From Betaproteobacteria bacterium (GTDB taxonomy: Bacteria > Pseudomonadota > Gammaproteobacteria > Burkholderiales > Casimicrobiaceae), in NCBI GenBank assembly GCA_003153335.1, contig PLYG01000168.1:1-9963 (forward strand): a DNA stretch of 9,963 bases, written 5' to 3'. This document shows, in pieces, positions 1 to 6,319 of this stretch. Both the position numbers and the translations under genes were made by a program. The stretch's first letter is position 1. Each line of letters begins with the position of its first letter. The notes under the pieces were generated by a model, which saw only the letters and a program-made list of their open reading frames with translations, had not been told where the DNA came from and made no database searches.

Positions 1-485
1 GTGATGATGGAAAAGTACACGCCCTTGATGCGCGAGCGGAAAGCGAAAAAGCCGAACACGAGGGCCAGCAGACCGGGAACCAGCACGACCAGCAGCATTG
101 CATACCAGAAATGGTCGGTCAGCGACCAGTACCAGGGATAGGCCTTCCAGTCGAGAAACACCATGAAGTCGGGCAAATCACTTTGATATACACCGTCGCG
201 CCCGATCGCCCGCATCAGGTACATGCCCAGCGAGTAGCCGCCCAGCGCGAAGAAAACCCCGTGACCCAGCGACAGGATTCCGGCATAGCCCCAGACCAGA
301 TCGAGCGCGACCGCGGCGATCGCGTAGCACATGAATTTGCCGAACAGCGCAATAAAGTAACCCGAAACGTGCAACGGATGATCGACCGGAAACGCAAGAT
401 GCAGCGCCGGCAGTAGCGCGACCCCGAGCACGGCAATCAGCGCCACCCACCGGCCCCAGCCCCGAGCGATGGCCTGCGTGATCAT
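1..485 (-). CDS. urtC: Urea ABC transporter permease UrtC (N-terminal part, cut by window edge)
   Basis: This is the second inner-membrane permease of the UrtABCDE urea importer, which partners UrtB. The frame is open from the ATG at 485 to the left edge, giving 161 codons with no stop, so the C-terminal half is missing. It begins MITQAIARGWGRWVALIA and runs into hydrophobic segments. The stretch around residues 55-85 contains YAIAAVALDLVWGYAGILSL, typical of the LivM/UrtC permease family, and the visible end reads SRIKGVYFSIIT, also typical of UrtC. The start codon overlaps the urtB stop as ATGA, so the two are probably translationally coupled. UrtD and UrtE ATPase genes would be expected beyond the left edge, but this cannot be seen. 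Confidence 0.93.
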   Translation of the reverse strand, partial: MITQAIARGWGRWVALIAVLGVALLPALHLAFPVDHPLHVSGYFIALFGKFMCYAIAAVALDLVWGYAGILSLGHGVFFALGGYSLGMYLMRAIGRDGVYQSDLPDFMVFLDWKAYPWYWSLTDHFWYAMLLVVLVPGLLALVFGFFAFRSRIKGVYFSII

Positions 486-2098
486 GAGGACGCCTCGGCG
501 CTGCGGCCCTTGAGCGCAAAGAGTCCCTGCGGACGCTTTTGTATGAACAGGATTATGAACACGAGTATGGCGATCTTGGCCAGCACTGCACCGGCGTAGG
601 GCTCAAGAAACTTGTTCAGTTCGCCCAAGCCCAGCGCGGCGATCACCGTGCCCGCGAGTTGACCCACGCCACCCAGCACCACCACCATGAACGAATCGAC
701 GATGTAGCTTTGGCCCAGGTCGGGCCCGACATTGCCGATCTGCGACAACGCGACGCCGCCCAATCCCGCGATGCCGCTGCCCAGCCCGAAGGTCAGCGTA
801 TCGATACGGCTGGTCGGCACGCCGACGCAGTCGGCCATCCACCGGTTTTGCGTCACGCCGCGGACAAACAGGCCCAGGCGCGTGCGGTTGAGCAGCAACC
901 AGACCAGCGCCACGACCAGCAACGAGAAAATAACGATGCATATCCGATTGTAGGGAAGCACCAGTCCTTCCATCACCGTCACGCCGCCGCTCATCCACGA
1001 CGGGTTCGCGACTTCAACGTTCTGCGCACCGAAAATCGTCCTGACCGTCTGCATCAGGATCAGGCTGATCCCCCAGGTGCAGAGCAAGGTTTCCAGCGGA
1101 CGGCCGTACAGGCGGTGAATCACCGTCCGTTCCAGCGCCATGCCCACCAGCGCACTGCTGGCAAACGCAACCGGTATCGCCGCGATCACATACCAGTCGA
1201 ACGCGCCGGGCAGGTACTGCCGGAACAGCGATTGCACGACGTACGTCGCATAAGCGCCTATCATCAACAGTTCGCCGTGCGCCATGTTGATGATGCCCAT
1301 CAGGCCGAAAGTAATCGCCAGCCCCAACGCAGCCAGCAGCAGCACGCTGGCCAGGCTCAAGCCCTGCAGCGCGGTGCCGACAAGTTCCGTTCGCGCCAGC
1401 CGCCGATCGATCGCGGCGATTGCGCCTTGCGCCGCGGTGCGCAGGCGGACTTCGGCTTCGGTCCCTCCGCCACCGGCCGGCGCCAACGCCAGCGCGTTGA
1501 GCATGGTCTTCGCCGGCGCGCCGCCGTGCTCGCCCAGAAATTGCACGGCGCTCAATCGGTCCTGCATGCTGTCGGAGCGCAAGCTCGCCGACGCAATCGC
1601 CAGGTCCAGAATCCCCCGAATGACCGTATCGGTTTCCTTGCCCCGCGCATCGCGCAACAGCAGCAGTTGCGCCGGGCCGGCACTGGTCTGCAAGTCCCCC
1701 GCGGCGCCCAGACGGACAGACCGATCGGGTGAAACGAGCTTGCCTCCTGCCTGTGCGGACTCGAGCACCTTGCGCAGCCGGTTGTTGACAATCAGTTGGT
1801 CCTTGGTCTCCGGAACTGGCGTCACTCGCGCACCCGTTGCCGCATCGGCCGCATAGTCGCTGTTGACAATGAGCAACCGGCCGTCCTCCAGCCGGTAAAT
1901 ACTATCCTCGCCCAGCCCGCGCAAGACAGCCGCAGCCAGGGGATCCGGACTGACGGCGAGTTGGCCGATAGCGCTGATCCTGTCCTCGGTGGTCTCGCTG
2001 CCCAGAAGCTTGATCACGCCCGCGTCGAGCGCGCTCCAGGCCTGCAGCGGCGCCAGACACAGCACGACCAGCATCAGCGGTGCACGCCAGGCACACAT
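482..2098 (-). CDS. urtB: Urea ABC transporter permease UrtB, long form with periplasmic N-terminal extension
   Basis: This is an inner-membrane permease of the urea importer, 538 residues from the ATG at 2098. The N-terminus MCAWRAPLMLVVLCLAPLQA looks like a signal peptide. Residues about 24-235 form a soluble, helix-rich region of unknown role (for example TTEDRISAIGQLAVSPDPLA, and DRLSAVQFLGEHGGAPAKT near 180-198, both reminiscent of HEAT-like helices). The LivH/UrtB-type permease core starts near residue 238 and includes GLMGIINMAHGELLMIGAY at about 265-283, a family hallmark. The C-terminus FIQKRPQGLFALKGR is also typical. The core alone is about 300 residues, the usual length of short UrtB; the extension is known from proteobacterial UrtB proteins. 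A TTG at 2185 in the same frame would add 29 residues, but that would place the signal-like sequence internally, so 2098 is preferred even though no strong Shine-Dalgarno is seen. Confidence 0.93.
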   Translation of the reverse strand: MCAWRAPLMLVVLCLAPLQAWSALDAGVIKLLGSETTEDRISAIGQLAVSPDPLAAAVLRGLGEDSIYRLEDGRLLIVNSDYAADAATGARVTPVPETKDQLIVNNRLRKVLESAQAGGKLVSPDRSVRLGAAGDLQTSAGPAQLLLLRDARGKETDTVIRGILDLAIASASLRSDSMQDRLSAVQFLGEHGGAPAKTMLNALALAPAGGGGTEAEVRLRTAAQGAIAAIDRRLARTELVGTALQGLSLASVLLLAALGLAITFGLMGIINMAHGELLMIGAYATYVVQSLFRQYLPGAFDWYVIAAIPVAFASSALVGMALERTVIHRLYGRPLETLLCTWGISLILMQTVRTIFGAQNVEVANPSWMSGGVTVMEGLVLPYNRICIVIFSLLVVALVWLLLNRTRLGLFVRGVTQNRWMADCVGVPTSRIDTLTFGLGSGIAGLGGVALSQIGNVGPDLGQSYIVDSFMVVVLGGVGQLAGTVIAALGLGELNKFLEPYAGAVLAKIAILVFIILFIQKRPQGLFALKGRSAEASS

Positions 2099-2131
2099 GG
2101 TGGGAATTCCAATGAAAGGTACTACGAAAGG

Positions 2132-2178
2132 AAAAAACCGGACGGCCGCCGCACTCCTGCGGAACCGGAGCGCGGCGG
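2132..2178 (-). terminator. Intercistronic hairpin plus T6 between urtA and urtB (possible attenuator or mRNA stabiliser)
   Basis: Read on the minus strand, CCGCCGC (2178-2172) can pair with GCGGCGG (2152-2146). An alternative tighter hairpin pairs CCGCA (2162-2158) with TGCGG (2153-2149) around a GGAG loop. T6 follows at 2137-2132, 8 nt after the larger stem. The gap between stem and T-run makes it an imperfect intrinsic terminator. The likely role is partial termination or 3'-end protection of urtA mRNA, a common way to produce more binding protein than permease. That role is inference. Confidence 0.4.
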
Positions 2179-2185
2179 ATTGCAA

Positions 2186-3439
2186 TTACATGTTCTGCTT
2201 GCTTTCGTTGCCGGCGATGAACGGGCTCCACGGTTGCGCGCGGATCGGACCCTTGGTCTTCCACACAATGTTGAACTGGCCATCGGCCTTTATTTCACCG
2301 ATGTATACCGGCTTGTGCAGATGGTGGTTGGTCTTGTCCATGGTCAGGGTAAACCCGGACGGCGCCTTGAAGGTCTGTCCGGCCATCGCGGCGATGACCT
2401 TGTCGGTGTCGGTCGACTTCGCCTTTTCGACGGCGGCCTTCCACATGTAGATTCCCACATAGGTCGCTTCCATCGGATCGTTGGTCACCGCCTTGTCCGC
2501 ATTGGGCAGCTTCTTGTTCAGCGAGTAAGCTTTCCATTTCTTGATGAACGCGTCGTTCTCCGGCGCCTTGACCGATTCGAAGTAGTTCCACGCGGCCAGA
2601 TGGCCGACCAGAGGTTTGGTGTCGACGCCGCGCAGTTCCTCTTCGCCGACCGAGAAGGCCACGACCGGCACGTCGGTCGCCTTCAGCCCGGCGTTGCCCA
2701 GTTCCTTGTAGAACGGGACGTTCGAATCGCCGTTGATCGTCGAGATGACCGCCGTCTTGCCGCCTTGCGAGAACTTCTTGATGTTGGCGACGATGGTCTG
2801 GTAGTCGCTATGACCGAACGGCGTGTAGACCTCGTCGATATCGGCGTCCTTGATGCCCTTCGAATGCAGGAACGCGCGCAGGATCTTGTTCGTGGTGCGC
2901 GGATAGACGTAGTCCGTGCCCAGCAGCACAAAGCGCTTGGCGCCGCCGCCTTCCGTGCCCATCAGGTATTCGACCGCCGGAATCGCCTGCTGGTTGGGCG
3001 CGGCGCCGGTGTAGAACACGTTCTTTTCCAGTTCCTCGCCCTCGTACTGCACGGGGTAGAACAACAGGCTGTTGAGTTCCTTGAACACCGGCAGCACCGA
3101 CTTGCGCGAAACCGAAGTCCAGCAGCCGAAGACGACTGCGACCTTGTCCTGCGATATCAGCTGCCGCGCCTTTTCCGCGAACAGCGGCCAGTTGGAAGCC
3201 GGATCGACCACCACCGGCTCCAGCTTCTTGCCCAGCACGCCGCCCTTGGCGTTGATCTCTTCGATCGCCATCAGCGCCGTGTCCTTGAGCGTGGTTTCCG
3301 ATATCGCCATCGTCCCCGACAACGAATGCAGGATTCCGACTTTGATGGTATCGGCGGCACGTGCGGCCTGACCAACGATACCGGCCGCCATCATTACGCC
3401 CGCTATGGCTGCGGTCTTGAAAAACCCTCTTCGCTTCAT
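2186..3439 (-). CDS. urtA: Urea ABC transporter substrate-binding protein UrtA (Tat-type signal)
   Basis: This is the periplasmic urea-binding protein that feeds UrtBC, 417 residues from the ATG at 3439. That start is chosen because GGAGAA sits 6 nt upstream (GGAG at 3446-3449), while the in-frame ATG at 3451 has no such site. The N-terminus MKRRGFFKTAAIAGVMMAAG carries a twin-arginine motif (RRGFFK) and a hydrophobic stretch, then an ARA cleavage-type site before ADTIKVGILHSLSGTMAIS. The body is a type I periplasmic-binding fold of the amide/urea class: GCWTSVSRKSVLPVFKELN, LLFYPVQYEGEE, YVYPRTTNKILRAF and NDPMEATYVGIYMWK are all strongly UrtA-like. The C-terminal section includes DKTNHHLHKPVYIGEI. 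It is the first gene of the operon and is separated from urtB by 87 nt containing a hairpin. The Tat motif implies export in folded form, which is inference from the motif only. Confidence 0.95.
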   Translation of the reverse strand: MKRRGFFKTAAIAGVMMAAGIVGQAARAADTIKVGILHSLSGTMAISETTLKDTALMAIEEINAKGGVLGKKLEPVVVDPASNWPLFAEKARQLISQDKVAVVFGCWTSVSRKSVLPVFKELNSLLFYPVQYEGEELEKNVFYTGAAPNQQAIPAVEYLMGTEGGGAKRFVLLGTDYVYPRTTNKILRAFLHSKGIKDADIDEVYTPFGHSDYQTIVANIKKFSQGGKTAVISTINGDSNVPFYKELGNAGLKATDVPVVAFSVGEEELRGVDTKPLVGHLAAWNYFESVKAPENDAFIKKWKAYSLNKKLPNADKAVTNDPMEATYVGIYMWKAAVEKAKSTDTDKVIAAMAGQTFKAPSGFTLTMDKTNHHLHKPVYIGEIKADGQFNIVWKTKGPIRAQPWSPFIAGNESKQNM

Positions 3440-3445
3440 GCTGTT

Positions 3446-3449
3446 CTCC
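3446..3449 (-). promoter_or_regulatory. Shine-Dalgarno that fixes the urtA start
   Basis: GGAG on the minus strand lies 6 nt before the ATG at 3439. The in-frame upstream ATG at 3451 lacks a comparable site, so the shorter product with the twin-arginine at residues 3-4 is preferred. Confidence 0.65.
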
Positions 3450-3498
3450 ATGGAATGGTGAAAGGGTGATCGAACAACTACGGATCACTGCGAAGACT

Positions 3499-3517
3499 CC
3501 AGCAGTTAACGTGCCAA
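3499..3517 (-). promoter_or_regulatory. Sigma-54 (RpoN) -24/-12 promoter of urtABC
   Basis: The minus strand reads TTGGCACGTTAACTGCTGG. It matches the RpoN consensus TGGCACG-N4-TTGCW with a single mismatch (C for T at the start of the -12 block). The invariant GG (3515-3514) and GC (3503-3502) are separated by exactly 10 nt. The expected transcript start is near 3490, leaving a leader of about 50 nt before the urtA ATG at 3439. Nitrogen control of urea uptake by NtrC and RpoN fits the gene function. Confidence 0.65.
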
Positions 3518-3534
3518 CAATGGCCGTCACGCCC

Positions 3535-3547
3535 GAACCTGCTGATA
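3535..3547 (-). promoter_or_regulatory. IHF-like site between enhancer repeats and the sigma-54 promoter
   Basis: The minus strand reads TATCAGCAGGTTC. It matches WATCARNNNNTTR at every defined position except the last. It sits between the repeats and the -24/-12 element, where IHF-induced bending commonly brings activator to RpoN polymerase. The motif is short and degenerate, so a chance match is possible. Confidence 0.3.
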
Positions 3548-3569
3548 TCACGACAATATTCACGGCATC

Positions 3570-3629
3570 GGCCCGGAATCGTGCGCACGGCGATCCATTT
3601 TCGTGCGCACACCTCACCCTTTTCGTGCA
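3570..3629 (-). promoter_or_regulatory. Three 22-bp-spaced repeats, probable NtrC-type enhancer sites for urtA
   Basis: On the plus strand TCGTGC recurs at 3579, 3601 and 3623, exactly 22 bp apart (two helical turns); on the minus strand these read GCACGA. The two distal copies extend toward the NtrC palindrome (GCAC-N7-GTGC): TGCACGAAAAGGGTGAG at 3629-3613 and GCACGAAAATGGATC at 3606-3592. The proximal copy (3584-3570) keeps only the first half-site. The centres lie roughly 85-130 bp upstream of the predicted start, a normal enhancer distance for a sigma-54 activator. Confidence 0.5.
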
Positions 3630-3784
3630 TGACGAATTTGCGGGCGCACCAGAAGAGCGCATCGCTCCGGCCCTCGAACGCTCGATACGCGCCATGGCAG
3701 GGGGAATGCTGCTAGTCTTCTGGGTTATCTCTACTGGACCATTTACCGGCGCCGGCGATCGGGCTGACTGCCCTGCACGAAATC

Positions 3785-4252
3785 ATGACATCCACGACTA
3801 GCCTGATGAAAATCGGCCTTTGCGCCGCCTTGGCTGTTGCCACAATCAGGTTCGAACCCACGAACGCGGCGGAACTGCCAACCCTCGTTCTGAGCATCAA
3901 GGGTCACAAGCTGACCGCCGAAATCGCAGCCACCAACGAGACGCGCATGACGGGTCTGATGCATCGCTTCAGCCTAAAACCCGACCATGGCATGCTGTTC
4001 GTATTTCGCGAACCGCAGCAGCAGGCTTTCTGGATGAAGAACACTTATGTCGCCCTGTCCATCGCGTACATCGATGACAAGGGACGCGTTGTCAACATCG
4101 AGGACATGGCGCCGCAAACGGAAAACACGCATCCGTCGAACGGACCCGCGCTCTACGCCCTGGAGATGAAAAAGGACTGGTTCAAGGAGCGCGGAATCGA
4201 AGCCGGCGCCGCCGTGGAAGGACTCAACAAGGCGCCACGCGCCAGCGAATAG
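3785..4252 (+). CDS. Secreted DUF192 family protein
   Basis: This is a 155-residue protein with an N-terminal hydrophobic export segment (MKIGLCAALAVAT at 8-20) and an apparent cleavage region near TNAAELP. The rest is one DUF192 domain: RMTGLMHRFSLKPDHGMLFVF at about 54-74, then QAFWMKNTYVALSIAYID at about 80-97, then a conserved glycine-rich turn with VVNIEDMAP. These blocks match the family pattern of GLM, GMLFVF and FWMKNT. The molecular function of DUF192 is not established; it is usually a small periplasmic or extracellular domain. The start is uncertain: the ATG at 3785 and the one at 3806 both keep the signal segment and neither has a clear Shine-Dalgarno. It is divergent from urtA and convergent with the next gene. 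Confidence 0.88.
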   Translation: MTSTTSLMKIGLCAALAVATIRFEPTNAAELPTLVLSIKGHKLTAEIAATNETRMTGLMHRFSLKPDHGMLFVFREPQQQAFWMKNTYVALSIAYIDDKGRVVNIEDMAPQTENTHPSNGPALYALEMKKDWFKERGIEAGAAVEGLNKAPRASE

Positions 4253-4256
4253 CGGA

Positions 4257-4294
4257 CCCGGCGCCTGAGCCGGGCCTCCGGCGCTTCATTTTTT
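4257..4294 (+). terminator. Probable terminator after the DUF192 gene
   Basis: CCCGGC (4257-4262) can pair with GCCGGG (4269-4274) around a 6-nt loop. Alternatively GCGCC (4261-4265) pairs with GGCGC (4280-4284). T6 follows at 4289-4294, closer to the second stem. The T-run overlaps the last codons of the convergent small gene. Confidence 0.42.
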
Positions 4295-4432
4295 CGGTTT
4301 GGATTTGCCGCTTTTCGCGGGCCGCGGCGCCGCTTCGGGTTTGTAGTCGCCGATCATGCTTTTCACCGGGCATACCTTGAACGCGGGGCATTTCTTGCAG
4401 CCAACCGCCAAGGCGATGGGGCATAGAGTCAT
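4286..4432 (-). CDS. Small four-cysteine protein (48 residues), function unknown
   Basis: The frame starts at the ATG at 4432 and ends with TGA at 4286-4288. The product begins MTLCPIALAVGCKKCPAFKV and continues CPVKSMIGDYKP before a lysine/proline-rich tail ending KSKPKK. Cysteines fall at 4, 12, 15 and 21; three of them are followed by proline, with a CxxC pair in the middle, which suggests metal or iron-sulfur binding, although this is untested. A perfect AGGAGG lies 5 nt upstream of the start, the strongest ribosome binding site in the window, and this is the main reason to believe the gene. It follows the dienelactone-hydrolase-like gene by 110 nt on the same strand, so it may share its transcript. 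Confidence 0.75.
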   Translation of the reverse strand: MTLCPIALAVGCKKCPAFKVCPVKSMIGDYKPEAAPRPAKSGKSKPKK

Positions 4433-4437
4433 TGCAT

Positions 4438-4443
4438 CCTCCT
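4438..4443 (-). promoter_or_regulatory. Strong Shine-Dalgarno for the small four-cysteine gene
   Basis: AGGAGG on the minus strand is 5 nt before the ATG at 4432. It supports translation of a gene too short to be called on length alone. Confidence 0.75.
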
Positions 4444-4542
4444 GGATTGAATTCGGGAACGATCAGGATACGCCGATTCAGCGCGCCGGAAACAAGGGCT
4501 TCTCCAAACGGCGTCCTGCCGGTCGCCGCGCTCGTATGCCGA

Positions 4543-5211
4543 TCAGCCGATGCGCGTCCTGAAGAACTCCAGCGTGCGCTTCCTCGCCAGCGCTGCGGCC
4601 TCCGCATTGAACGAACCGCGCTGGTCGCAATTGAATCCGTGGTTCGCCGTGTACAGGAATACCTGATGGGCAGGATGCGCTGCCCGCAGGCGCTCGACGC
4701 CGGACACGGGAATCATCTGGTCCTGTTCGCCAAAGTGCATCAGCACCGGGCATTGCGGCTGTTCGCCGATCGCCTCGATCATGCCGCCGCCGTAGTAAGC
4801 AACCGCGCAGGCCAAGCCCGGCAGCCGTGCGGCCGCCATCCAGGCGACATACCCGCCCCAGCAGTAGCCGACAATTCCCGACTTGCCCGCACCGGCGACC
4901 GCGGCCTGCGCCGCGGCAATATCCATCAGCGCGCCGTCGGTCGATGTGGCAGCCTTGAGTTCCTTCCCCGCGGCAATGTCGTCGGGCGCGTATCCGAGGT
5001 CGACACCGCGTCGGACGCGGTCGAACAACGCCGGCGCGACGGCCAGATAGCCTTCCGCGGCGAAGCCGTCGCAAACCGACTTGATATGGCTGTTGACCCC
5101 GAAAATCTCCTGCACGACCACCACGCCTCCGCGCTGCGCGCCGGCCGGCTCCGCGCGGTAGGCGGAGAGGCGAAAACCATCGGCGGCTACCAGCTCGACC
5201 ATACGTCCCAT
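4543..5211 (-). CDS. Dienelactone hydrolase family protein
   Basis: This is a 222-residue alpha/beta-hydrolase of the dienelactone hydrolase (carboxymethylenebutenolidase) family, probably cytosolic since no signal peptide is seen. Expected catalytic residues are present in order: the nucleophile elbow GYCWGG with Cys117, Asp164 in FGEQDQMIP, and His191 in TANHGFNCD. The QEIFG motif at 34-38 carries the glutamate typical of true DLH enzymes. The length is normal for the family. The start at 5211 is supported by AAGGAG 7 nt upstream. The natural substrate cannot be read from sequence; no other chloroaromatic degradation gene is nearby, so a general ester or lactone hydrolase is as likely as dienelactone cleavage. 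It is transcribed away from a MarR-type regulator across a palindromic site that could control both. Confidence 0.9.
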   Translation of the reverse strand: MGRMVELVAADGFRLSAYRAEPAGAQRGGVVVVQEIFGVNSHIKSVCDGFAAEGYLAVAPALFDRVRRGVDLGYAPDDIAAGKELKAATSTDGALMDIAAAQAAVAGAGKSGIVGYCWGGYVAWMAAARLPGLACAVAYYGGGMIEAIGEQPQCPVLMHFGEQDQMIPVSGVERLRAAHPAHQVFLYTANHGFNCDQRGSFNAEAAALARKRTLEFFRTRIG

Positions 5212-5284
5212 CGCTTTCTCCTTGTCTGGCCCGCAGGCAAAAGTCTGCGGTGGCGCTCATTCTACTTCCCGCCGGACCGTCGCG

Positions 5285-5311
5285 TAACTAGTTGACAAAC
5301 ACAACTAGTTA
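5285..5311. promoter_or_regulatory. Perfect 10-bp inverted repeat, probable operator of the MarR-GNAT regulator
   Basis: TAACTAGTTG (5285-5294) and CAACTAGTTA (5302-5311) are exact inverted copies around a 7-nt spacer, and each arm contains the self-complementary AACTAGTT. A TTGACA hexamer starts inside the left arm (5292-5297) and a second lies just downstream (5313-5318), so bound repressor could block a promoter. The region is AT-rich against its surroundings. It lies in the 141-bp divergent space between the hydrolase and the regulator. Operator function is inference from position and symmetry. Confidence 0.65.
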
Positions 5312-5352
5312 TTTGACACTTTCAACTTCATCCGGCATCAAAAGCAGCCCCC

Positions 5353-6279
5353 ATGGAAACTGCAGTCGACCGGCGCGCGGCCGCAATGCGCAGCTTCAAC
5401 CGGTTCTATACCCGACGGATAGGCGTCGTTCGCGACGGGCTGTTGCAAAGCCCCTTTTCCCTGGCCGAAGTGCGCGTGTTGTACGAGCTGGCGCACCGCG
5501 ACAATCTGACCGCCAAAGCGCTCGGTGCCGAGCTGGAACTCGACGCCGGCTACCTGAGCCGACTGATCGGCGATTTCGAGCGCCGTGGATTGATCACCCG
5601 GACGGCGTCGAAAACCGACGGCCGCCAGCGGCAACTGCTGTTGACCGCCGCCGGCCGCCGCGCATTCGCGCCACTGGATCGCCGCGCGCACGATGAAATC
5701 GCGCAAATGCTGCGCAAGCTGCCCGCGTCGGACCAGAAGCGGCTGATCGAGGCCATGCATTCCATCGAGTCGCTGCTCTCTCTGGAAGACCCCGCGGCGA
5801 AGGGTATTGTGCTCAGGCCGCCCCGGCCCGGCGACATGGGTTGGGTTGTGCAGCGGCATGGCGAGCTGTACGCGGAGGAGTACGGGTACGACGCAACATT
5901 CGAAGCGCTGGTCGCGGAAATCGTCGCCGACTTCGTCCGCCGCTTCGATCCTGCGCGCGATTGCTGCTGGATCGCCGAACGCGGCCGCGAGGCGGTGGGA
6001 TCAGTATTCGTGGTCCGGCAATCCCGGACCATTGCCAAGCTGAGACTGTTCATCGTCGACCCGGCGGTCCGCGGCTCTGGCATCGGCGCCCGCTTGGTCG
6101 ACGAGTGCATACGCTTCGCTCGCCGCGCCGGGTACCGTACCCTGATCCTGTGGACGCAGTCGGAATTGCTGGCGGCGCGCCACCTGTATGAGCGCGCCGG
6201 ATTCAAGCGTGTCGCGTCGGAGCGGCACCAGAGCTTCGGCCACGATCTGGTTGGAGAGACATGGGAGTTGCAGTTGTGA
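5353..6279 (+). CDS. MarR-family regulator fused to a GNAT acetyltransferase
   Basis: This is a 308-residue two-domain protein. Residues about 5-145 are a MarR winged helix: FSLAEVRVLYEL at 35-46, the recognition region LDAGYLSRLIGDFERRGLI at about 63-81, and the wing with KTDGRQRQLLLT at 87-98. Residues about 152-308 are a GNAT domain with the acetyl-CoA loop in LFIVDPAVRGSGIGARLVDE (R240, G241, G243, G245) and the downstream ARHLYERAGFKRV block. Such fusions are a recognised bacterial family; the acetyl acceptor and the effector ligand are unknown. It probably represses itself, and possibly the divergent hydrolase, through the palindrome 42 bp upstream. No good Shine-Dalgarno precedes the ATG at 5353, so the start is less certain; an in-frame ATG at 5386 would remove 11 residues. 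Confidence 0.9.
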   Translation: METAVDRRAAAMRSFNRFYTRRIGVVRDGLLQSPFSLAEVRVLYELAHRDNLTAKALGAELELDAGYLSRLIGDFERRGLITRTASKTDGRQRQLLLTAAGRRAFAPLDRRAHDEIAQMLRKLPASDQKRLIEAMHSIESLLSLEDPAAKGIVLRPPRPGDMGWVVQRHGELYAEEYGYDATFEALVAEIVADFVRRFDPARDCCWIAERGREAVGSVFVVRQSRTIAKLRLFIVDPAVRGSGIGARLVDECIRFARRAGYRTLILWTQSELLAARHLYERAGFKRVASERHQSFGHDLVGETWELQL

Positions 6280-6319
6280 ACTCGATGCGACCACCGCGCG
6301 GCGACGGGCAAACCAGTTG

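Larger units (their letters stand above)
3440..3784. other. Intergenic regulatory region between urtA and the divergent DUF192 gene
   Basis: This is a 345-bp stretch with no convincing gene. The half next to urtA holds the sigma-54-type promoter, an IHF-like site and three spaced repeats described separately. For the plus-strand DUF192 gene I found no clear sigma-70 promoter or Shine-Dalgarno in 3640-3784. Short open frames exist here, but none has a ribosome binding site or a protein-like composition. Confidence 0.6.

Noticed and set aside
539..1732. Long plus-strand open frame antisense to urtB
   Set aside because: Its codons mirror a well-supported permease gene; the translation is rich in Gln, Arg, His and Ala with no domain, as expected for an antisense shadow in high-GC DNA.
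2099..2185. TTG-initiated extension of urtB directly after the urtA stop
   Set aside because: It would put 29 arginine- and phenylalanine-rich residues before a good signal-peptide-like start and it covers the intercistronic hairpin.
1796..3469. Very long plus-strand open frame (over 500 codons) antisense to urtA and the start of urtB
   Set aside because: It spans two genes and their intergenic gap, has low-complexity Arg/Val/Asp-rich translation and no ribosome site; urtA on the other strand is unmistakable.
3570..3629. Spaced repeats considered as a CRISPR remnant or replication iterons
   Set aside because: The shared core is only 6-10 bp and the 22-bp period is too short for CRISPR; no cas or rep gene is near, and a regulatory role at a sigma-54 promoter explains them better.
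2808..3695. Minus-strand frame that reads through the urtA control region into urtA in another frame
   Set aside because: It would have to begin upstream of the sigma-54 promoter and its product beyond the overlap is glycine/arginine-rich noise.
5550..6311. Minus-strand open frame opposite the MarR-GNAT gene
   Set aside because: It has no domain or ribosome site, and its composition (Ser/Arg-rich) follows from the opposite-strand codon usage.
6188..6319. Upstream in-frame extension of the EamA transporter inside the MarR-GNAT gene
   Set aside because: The extra 44 residues are arginine/serine-rich and not membrane-like, and they overlap a conserved GNAT motif; the start at 6320 fits the family length.
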